From Suillus spraguei (lineage: Eukaryota > Basidiomycota > Agaricomycetes > Boletales > Suillaceae): a stretch of DNA of 64,000 nt. Positions 56,479-64,000 of this stretch are shown here, one piece after another. Each line of letters begins with the position of its first letter. The stretch's first letter is position 1. The translations under genes were made by a program, and so were the position numbers. A model generated the notes under the pieces. It was not told where the DNA came from, made no database searches, and saw only the letters and a list, made by a program, of their open reading frames with translations. The stretch spans positions 186,001 to 250,000 of the forward strand of contig JABCPU010000023.1 in assembly GCA_016800925.1 (NCBI GenBank). The letters run 5' to 3'.

Positions 56479-57365
56479 GAAGACGAAGATGATTCTCATC
56501 ATTTAAATCCGTCTTGCATCGCGATATTGTACATACTTTGCTTCATCTTGTTTCATCGATGTTTCTTGGCACGGTCGACATTATGGGGCGCAGGAATCAG
56601 GATGCATGAAATCGAAGCAGGTCACGAACTTTTGAAAGGACTGATACATCCGAGTCACAGCGGGTGTGGGGTGCATGAATGAGGTGGCCGGGCTCTTCAA
56701 TGCATCATAAATATATACTAGGAGGGAATAGTACGATTTTGTTGTAGTCGTGGTCTGCAGCGTTGAGGATAGGCACGCACTGAGGCTTCCTGGCCGCGGC
56801 CCGGGCGCGCAGTAAACTCCAGCCGAACGGCTTCCGCATTTCGGACCCGGATGAGTCCCGCTTGGACTTGCCAGGCCGCCCGCCCTATGTAGACTGTCCA
56901 TAATTAGCGCACTTTCAACATGATACCTTCAAGCTCTTAGCTGGCACCTGTCAGTGAATAAGGAGCAGGTTCACGTTCTTGAGCTCTCTTGTTAGTGGCC
57001 GACACCTTGATGCGTAGCAACCACACTCTGTAACTGTCATCTCACATGTTCAAGTTGTGAATTCTCCTTCTCAACTGCTGCGTGTTGAATGACCAAATTT
57101 TGCGACTCATCGGACTTAGTACGTCTGATTACAAGCTAGGTATGTTTAGAGTCGTGTTACACTTGTTAATATCATCTTCTTTTCATTAACATTCAGCTAA
57201 ATAAAACCTTGTTATTGCAGCCTGTCGCAACCGTAGCGCATCACAGTTGGGCGTATCAACTGTTACAGCACAGCCGGGTGCATTACTGTCGCAACAGTGG
57301 CGCACTTATATGTTCTCCTATCACTGAGCCTCATTTTTTACTTGTGCATTCTCTTCTACTGGGAC
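56479..57365. other. Spacer between P450 copies 2 and 3
   Basis: The first 150 bp match the 3' flank of copy 1 with an internal deletion of a few hundred bases. The rest holds a 106-codon minus frame (56581-56901) with no recognisable domain and no other support. No gene called. Confidence 0.4.
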
Positions 57366-59422
57366 ATGTTGACACCCAACATCACCGCGACTTGGCTGGA
57401 CCTATGTCTTGCTGCTATCGGAGCATATCTAGTCAAGCAGGTGTTGAACAAGAATCCTGCACCATATCTCCCTGGTCCCCGTGGGTGGCCTCTCATTGGG
57501 AACATCCTAGATATGCCTCAAATCAAGCCTTGGCTCACCTTTGCGGAGTGGGGAAAGAAGTATGGTGAGTATCTCCTTTTGTTCCAACATAATGTATTCC
57601 AATTATATGCCTTTTAGGTGCTATTTCGCATATCGAGGTCCTTGGCCAGCACTTCATTGTACTAAATTCAGTCAAGAGTGCGGTAGATATGTTGGACAAG
57701 AAAAGCACCATGTACTCTGACCGTCCTGTTCTGCCTATGGCTAGCGAACTTGTTGGCTGGAAACCCACCTTGGCCCTTCTTCCGTATGGTGACAGCTTTC
57801 GCCAGCAACGCAAGAACATACACCAAATCATGGGTAATCGTGCCGCCTTGCATGTCTACCACCCGATCGAGGAGATTGAGATCCGCCGATTTCTGAAGCG
57901 TGTGTTTTTGAACCCTGAGCAACTGCAAGCTCATGTTCGACAGTATGTCGTATGGATTAAACTTGCGTGGATGGGACCTTGAATTTTTATAGCACTGCTG
58001 GTGCTATCATTCTGCGAATCGCTTGTGGTTACGAGGTGAAGGAAACCGACGATCCATTAATCGACCTTGCAGACCGCGCTGTGGACCAATTTTCGAGGTC
58101 CACTGCTCCCGGCGCCTTCATGGTTGACATCGTGCCATTCTGTAAGACTATAAGACTCTGACTTTTGCTTGTGATTGGTCTGATTATTTCCAGTGGCCAA
58201 CATCCCTAAGTGGTTTCCGGGTGCTGGATTCAAGCGCTTGGCCCGCGAAGATATGCTCACCACACCCTACAAGTTCGTTCAGGATCAAATGGTAATGAAA
58301 ATCTATAGTTTTACGAGCTTGAATTGAACGTTTTATAGGCTGCTGGCGTTGCCCCGACGTCTTTTACCTCGAATCTGTTGGAAGGCCGTACTTTTTCTGC
58401 GGAAGAGGATGATATAGTGATGTGGTCTGCTGCAAGCCTACACGCTGCTGGTTCCGACACGGCTAGCTCCTCCCTTCATATCACCATATTTCGAGACTAA
58501 CGCCTCTACAGACAGTTCTGCAATCTACTCGTTCTTCCTTGCTATTGCGCTGTTCCCTGATGTACAGAAGCAGGCTCAGGCTGAAATAGACGCTGTTATT
58601 GGTCCTGAACGTCTTCCCTCTTTCGCAGACCGGGACTCTCTCCCCTATATTGAGGCGCTTGTGAAGGAAGTCCTGCGCTGGAATGTTGTCGCTCCTACAG
58701 GTATGCGTCCATCATATTTTTTTTCCATTGCTGGACAGTATTGATTACTCGACCACAGCTATCCCCCATCGCATCACTGAGGATGATATCCATGACGGAT
58801 ACTACATTCGAAAGGCTCCCTGATAGTGCCTAATATTTGGTCGGTGCTCCTCTTTTCCGTGTTTATTTTATGGGCATAATTAAATCCTTTGCACGTTATG
58901 ACAGGTTTATGCTTCACGATCCACGAACATATGATAACCCTTCGCAATTCAACCCTGGACGTTTTTTGGCCAAGGATGGAAAGAAATTTGAGACAGACCC
59001 TCGTACGATCTGCTTCGGTTTTGGCAGGCGGTAAGACTAGAGTTGGTTGAGTGGGATGCTGACTTTTTGCCCCACAGTGCTTGCCCAGGTGTGCCCAACT
59101 CAGAATGTGTCAATTAACAACACAGCCCTCTGACTCGCTTGCTTTTGCTTTTGATTGTATAGGAATTCATCTCGATGTTGCCTCGACCTGGATATCTACT
59201 GCGATGTCACTCGCCGTTTTCGATATCTCCAAGGTCGTCGAGAACGGTGTTGAGATCACTCCTGAGCTTGACCCTTCATCAGGTTCTGTCAGGTATGTCC
59301 CATATACCGCATTTGGCACTGGTTTGGATAACGCTTCAAGTCACCCAAAGCCCTTCAAGTGCTCTATCAAGCCTCGCTCTGCGAAAGCCATTGCACTCAT
59401 TCAGCAGGATACTGATTACTAA
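57366..59422 (+). pseudogene. Cytochrome P450, tandem copy 3, broken
   Basis: Clear paralogue starting [20 protein letters not shown] and keeping [27 protein letters not shown] then ACPG and the C-terminal [17 protein letters not shown]. Lesions seen against copies 1, 2 and 4 are: a six-codon deletion near 58249 (ARE-DML instead of AREW..EEMV); I-helix AAGSDT instead of AGGADT with the following donor changed to GC (58462-58463); a one-base deletion near 58515 (ACAGTTCTGC); a one-base deletion near 58810 that creates TGA at 58821-58823; and loss of the next intron donor (58841, TC instead of GT). Several independent frame and splice defects make it very unlikely to give an active enzyme. Confidence 0.8.
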
Positions 59423-60328
59423 GCGCACAAGGAATACACCCACGTAACGACTGTAATAATAGGTGATAACATATAGGGTTCTCACATGTGAGAAAAGGTA
59501 AATATAATGTAGTGATTACCAAGCGTTTGCGGCCAGAAATAGCCGAAATACCTTTACCTTGACCACCATCGTCGACCACCGCCTCAGCTCACGTCCATCG
59601 TCGTTCGCCGTCATCCCTTCATCGCATATTGGCCCTTAGTTCGTCTCCGTCGCCCTCTCGTTACTTAATTGTCTGGATTCTGTCAAAAACAAGCAAAACT
59701 CTCGTTAACTCTGTCAAATACCATACCCCTACCTGCGCCACTCATTCAAATTCTCGTACTCTCTGTCTACCACTTCTCTACTCTACCCTGCCAGGTCCAA
59801 CGCCCTTCCCTTTAGCCTCCGTTTCACGTAATCGTTCGGCCTTTCCATACCCGAGGACCCTCAGCGTTCACAGTATAAAATAGTTCATGTACACTCGTTT
59901 CTACAGGCAATCTAGAGGCAATCAGATCAGTCTCACCGTCCAGTATCACAGTCCAGTCTCATCCCGTATCACACTCGTTATTTTCAGTATCAGTCTATCG
60001 TCTTTCGTCTCAGAATTATAGCTCTCATCATCGCATAACTATCGCTAACGACTCGTCTAACTATTCAGCGCGCTCTTATCTTAGCAGGTCCCACACCCTA
60101 CGAAAACTCGCAGCCGGAGCCTTAGTGCTTCTTACAATAATGTGCTAGAGTCTCCTTCTATATTGCTTGGATAAAGAGGGACTTTATACAGCGATAGTGT
60201 AGTGAAAATAGTGTATAGCAGTAGGACTAGGACGATGTAGATTTATATTGATAATCCGACTCCACATCATGTTCTCCCGCACTTGGCAGGCTATTAGTAG
60301 GTTGATCACACCCATGTCTATATCTACA
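59423..60328. other. Intergenic region without a supported gene
   Basis: C/T-rich DNA with short frames only. No domain, RNA or element end identified. Confidence 0.4.
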
Positions 60329-60830
60329 TATTGTAAGGACAGAGTGATTTGCAATTTTCGTGTCGACGCCATGTGCGCGCTCCACTGGAGCTCTGGAAGG
60401 AGCAGGCTCAGTACTCCCTTCAGGTCACTTTGCTGAGGTGTTCCGTGTGCACTCGCGACTGCAACGTCTGTGGGACTCATGGCGTCGTGGCTACACATTG
60501 GCGCTACAGCAGGTCTGACTCATCTAGATCGCTCCCATGTAAAGAGATCCGGGAGACAGTCCGCGACCCCTTTGTCACTCCACTCTTTGTATCTTAGATC
60601 GTGGTCGCCCAACGCGGCTCATGTAAGGACAGAGTAATTTGGAATTTTCGTGTGGACGATAATTGCTGTCCTTCCAATATATAGATGGAAGCGATCTAGA
60701 TGAGTCAGACCTGCTGTAGCGCCAATGTGTAGCCACGACGCCATGAATCCCACAGACACGGAACACCTCAACAAAGTGGAGTACTGAGCGTGCGACACAA
60801 AAATTGCAAATCACTCTATATGTAGATGAT
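60329..60830. mobile_element. Foldback element with inverted termini and a third internal copy of the terminus
   Basis: The left end (about 60331, TGTAAGGACAGAGTGATTTG then CAATTTTCGTGT) is matched inverted by the right end (about 60795-60828, ACACAAAAATTGCAAATCAC). Internal sequence 60455-60535 (CTCATGGCGTCGTGGCTACA) is also matched inverted at 60685-60750. A direct copy of the left terminus lies in the middle at 60625-60660 (TGTAAGGACAGAGTAATTTG). The frames found on both strands here are mirror images of the repeat, not genes. Confidence 0.6.
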
Positions 60831-61026
60831 GCCGGCAGAGTCCGAATATCATATCTCTTTCCATGTTGCGATGGCGTCCAGCTGTTCCTTCCAATTGGTT
60901 ACTGCTGCAAATAAACAAGAGCCGTCCTGAGGCAGGTGGAGCGCTTGTATATAATATCCAGGAGAGGACTCCTCTTACCAATATCTGATCGCTCACTGTA
61001 CAATCTCTTACTCTTCCTCAGCTAGC

Positions 61027-63072
61027 ATGCTGACCAACATCACCTGGCTAGACCTATGTCTTGCTAGTGCTGGAGTGTATCTTGTCAAGCAGGCATTCAG
61101 CAAGAAAAATCTTGCACCATATCCACCTGGACCTGCGGGGTGGCCTCTCATTGGGAACATCTCAGACATACCTCACATCAAGGTGTGGCTCACATTTGCC
61201 GAGTGGGGCAAGAAATATGGTGAGTGCTTCATGTTTCCAATCACGATATTTTAACTCTATGCTGTGCAGGTGATATCTCACATGTCGAGGTTCTGGGTCA
61301 GCACATCATCGTACTGAATTCTATCAAGACAGCGATGGAATTGCTAGACAAAAAAAGCTCTGTATACTCTGACCGTCCGGTTCGTCCAATGGGTGGTGAA
61401 CTTGTTGGCTGGAAGCACTCTTTGGGTCTTCTCTCATATGGTGATCGTTTTCGCTGTTACCGCAAGAACGTCCACCGCATCATTGGCAATCGCACTGCCA
61501 TTAGCGTCTACAACACGATCCAGGAGATCGAGACCTACCGATTCCTAAAGCGCGTGTTTGCGAAACCCGAGCAACTGCAAGCACATATTCGACAGTATGC
61601 GATGTTTGTCATTGCACGAATTGGGCCTTGAATCTTTTATAGCACCGCTGGCGCTATCATTCTACGAATCTCTTATGGATATGAGGTGAAGGAGAACAAT
61701 GATCCATTCGTCGACCTTGCAGACCGCGCTATGAACCAATTATCACGCTGCACCGCTACTGGTGCCTTCATGGTTGATCTCATGCCATGGTGTAAAACTA
61801 CAGCATTCAGACATTTGCAATTACCTGACTATTTCCAGTGGCTAATATCCCCGAGTGGTTTCCTGGTACTGAATTCAAGCGCCTGGCCCGTGAATGGCAC
61901 CAGACCCTGGAAGAGATGGTTGATGCACCATACAAATTCGTCAAGGATCAAATGGTAACCGACATCTATGATTGGGCGATCACGAGTTGAACATTTCACA
62001 GGCTGCCGGAATTGCTCCATTGTCTTTCACTTCGAATCTGTTGGAAGGCCGTACTTTGTCTGCCGAAGAGGATCACACGGTAAAATGGTCTGCCCATGCC
62101 CTATACTCTGGTGGTGCCGACACGGTTAGTTCTTCCCTTCATGCTATAGATTAATCATTATGTATTAAGACTAACACCTGTCTCCAGACAGTTTCTGCAA
62201 TCTACTCGCTTTTCTTGGCGATGACACTTTTTCCTGATGCACAGAAGAAGGCTCAGGCTGAAATAAACGCTGTTGTTGGCGCTGATCGTCTTCCCTCCTT
62301 CGCAGACCGCGACTCCCTCCCCTATATTGAGGCGCTTGTGAAGGAAGTCCTGCGCTGGAATGTTGTCGCCCCTACAGGTGTGTTGATCGTATTATTTATT
62401 GCCGAACGATATCGATCGCTGGAAGACAGGCATCGCCCACTGTGCTTCTGAGGACGATATCCATGACGGTTATTACATTCCGAAGGGTTCCTTGATCATA
62501 CCTAACATCTGGTCAGTGCACGCATTTGTCTGGCTTCGACATGATAGAATTGCATGCCAGGTTCATGCTCAATGACCCACGGACATATGCTAACCCCTCA
62601 CAATTCAAACCTGAACGCTTCTTAGATAATGACGGAGAGGATCCTGAGCCCGAGCCTCGCACGATGTGCTTCGGATTTGGTAGACGGTAAGCATGGTGTT
62701 GATTTTGAGTGGAATGCTAACTTGCCGCTCTGCAGGATCTGCCCCGGTATGCCCAACTCACAGAAGTGCAGAATAGTGTTTTTATTCCCGTTTTTGATAT
62801 ACAGGTCTCCACCTTGCTGATGCCTCCATCTGGATATCCACCGTGATGTCACTCGCAGTGTTTGAGATCTCCAAGGTCGTCGAGAATGGCGTTGAGATCA
62901 CTCCCGAGGTTGACTTCTCATCAGGCACGATCAGGTGTGTCGTGCAGCCTATCGTGTTCACGGTGCTGGTATTAATAGACGTACTCCCAGTCACCCCAAA
63001 CCCTTCAAGTGCTCTATTAAGCCTCGCTCTGCAAAAGCCGTCACACTCATTCAGCAAGATGTTGACTATTAA
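61027..63072 (+). CDS. Cytochrome P450 monooxygenase, tandem copy 4
   Basis: The most diverged member of the array. It starts [20 protein letters not shown] and lacks the TP of the other copies. The hinge is [20 protein letters not shown]. It has [16 protein letters not shown]-helix [26 protein letters not shown] and FGFGRRICPG across introns, and ends [21 protein letters not shown] at TAA 63070-63072. Where the others read AIPHRV after the K-helix, this copy reads AHCA, so the local 'PHR' is lost. This may alter the active-site loop but is not part of the heme or ExxR motifs. Introns join in frame, so it is probably functional. Substrate unknown. Confidence 0.82.
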
Positions 63073-63502
63073 GGAGACGAGGATGATCCTCGTCATCTAC
63101 ATCTGTCATGTATTCTGATACTGCATATTTTTTTCATCTTGTTGACTCAATATGCTACTCACGGTCTACATCATAACACACGCATCTGAGACCTTGCTGT
63201 TACCTCCCGCCCAACCGAATAAGGAACAGGTTCATGTCCTTGCATTCTCTTGTCAATGGCCGACGCCTTGACGCGTGGCAACTACACTCGACTACTATCA
63301 TTTCACGCCGCTATGAATCCCACAAACCGTGGAGCTCCAAACATCAGAAGCACATTCAAGTCCCGTAGCCTGTCCATGTTCCACATCATCACCACATGAT
63401 GATAACATTTTACTCAAGTGTATACCTTCAAAATTCTCATGAGTAACGACATGTACCAACCTGTCAACCCCCAAACTTCTAAACGTCCTTCCTTCCCACC
63501 AC
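63073..63502. other. Spacer between P450 copy 4 and the Nudix gene
   Basis: 3' flanks of the two converging genes. No gene, RNA or repeat supported. Confidence 0.4.
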
Positions 63503-64000
63503 CTACTTCTGGGTGTCCAACGGATCATTTGTCCCTTCGAACCCCTCTACAAGGTCAGAGACATCAATGGCCCAATATGGGCTGGCGGCGCGGAACATGT
63601 CAGGCCTGATACGCGCGGGGGACGTAAATGCGGAGAGAGGAAGATGGAAGACGGTCGCCACCTCGACTCGAGAGATCATAAGCGAAGAAAGTGAGATGGA
63701 GGGCAAGGGATCATCTAGGGATCTGGTATCTGTTCCATGACTGCCAAGTGGGTATACGAAGCCCTGCGCCCCGAATTTAGGTCGACACAAAGCTGGTGGG
63801 TAAGAATAAACGTACGACATAGGGCCATACTCTGAGACCCATGAGACTTCGCTCAGGCGGGCCAAATTGGCCGAGAATGTCTATCTGCCCGTTATCTAGA
63901 CCTACTTCTTCTTGTGTTCTCTGAGTGCAGCAGCTAGAAACGATGGTCTGCCTACGGGTGTGATGAGGAAATACGCGAAGGTTGGTTTTGGAATAGGCTC
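63503..64000 (-). CDS. Nudix hydrolase (coenzyme A diphosphatase type), C-terminal part
   Basis: The minus-strand end of the window holds TQEEVGLDNGQIDILGQFGP (end of the Nudix box, usual form RExxEExGL). It continues RVWPYVV and, after an intron, SISLSSLMISRVEVATVFHL with PLSAFTSPARIRPDMFRAAS and PYWAIDVSDLVEGF. The 'VATVFHLPLSAF...PYWAIDV' block is typical of fungal peroxisomal/mitochondrial CoA diphosphatases (PCD1/NUDT7/8-like), which remove nucleotide-diphosphate waste or regulate CoA. The 5' part lies outside the window. At about 63945-63955 the frame carrying ALRE and the frame carrying TQEEVGL differ by one base, so either an intron or a frameshift disrupts the box here. Stop at 63503-63505. 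Confidence 0.65.

Noticed and set aside
56581..56901. 106-codon minus-strand frame between P450 copies 2 and 3
   Set aside because: Its beginning and end fall in duplicated flanking DNA, no domain is visible and the start context is unremarkable.
60349..60814. Plus- and minus-strand frames sharing the peptide GVVATHWRYSRSDSSRSLP
   Set aside because: The two frames are the two arms of an inverted repeat read on opposite strands, so the shared peptide is not evidence of coding.
47669..63118. A secondary-metabolite gene cluster
   Set aside because: Only P450 copies are present. No synthase, transferase, transporter or pathway regulator is seen, and the interleaved gene is a ribosome biogenesis factor.

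Overview
This is a nuclear contig fragment from a filamentous basidiomycete, most likely an Agaricomycete. The evidence is dense protein-coding genes on both strands, many introns of about 50 nt with GT(C/A)..AG borders, a U6 snRNA gene, and several families that are typical of mushrooms (a DUF7918-type protein, F-box/LRR proteins of the 'ALARTC..F.EPAL..LW' type, a Ste50/Ubc2 adaptor with SH3 domains, tandem microsomal P450s). All gene calls come from reading the translated sequence and joining exons by eye. Exon borders are reasoned, not computed.

Layout. 0-1.7 kb: 3' part of DNA polymerase delta catalytic subunit (+). 2.9-4.05 kb: DUF7918-type gene (-). 4.2-9.8 kb: a rearranged block with a partial copy of the condensin-gene 5' region, two beta-trefoil-like genes in a large inverted duplication, foldback sequence between the arms, a decayed Helitron-type helicase and a 43-bp palindromic insertion. 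11.4-14.3 kb: condensin subunit BRN1/CAP-H (+). 14.7-15.0 kb: a small conserved-looking gene (-). 16-22.9 kb: three same-strand copies of an uncharacterised family (-). 23.7-31 kb: a compact housekeeping block with LEO1 (+), an ataxin-10 homologue (-), BRAP2/ETP1 (+) and VMA12 (-). 31-33.2 kb: broken F-box gene plus a second fragment. 34.2-34.9 kb: five tandem tRNA-Leu-like Pol III units (-). 36.6 kb: U6 snRNA (-). 37.3-39.6 kb: Ste50/Ubc2-like adaptor (-). 40.7-43.5 kb: a protein with clathrin-adaptor-like motifs (+). 43.8-45.2 kb: DnaJ protein (-). 45.4-47.3 kb: IPI3 (+). 47.7-63.1 kb: four tandem cytochrome P450 genes (+), the third broken, interrupted by a NOP8-like gene, a MITE, a second Helitron remnant and a foldback element. 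63.5 kb-end: 3' part of a Nudix hydrolase gene (-).

How it fits together. The core genes serve replication (POL3), chromosome condensation (BRN1), transcription elongation (LEO1), ribosome assembly (IPI3, NOP8), V-ATPase assembly (VMA12) and pheromone/MAPK signalling (Ubc2/Ste50). They are interleaved with recently duplicated accessory genes (beta-trefoil pair, the three-copy family, the P450 array). The duplications are where small transposons, helicase remnants and broken copies collect. The most unusual element is the ~150-bp-period array of tRNA-Leu(CAA)-like units, each followed by a T-rich Pol III-type terminator.
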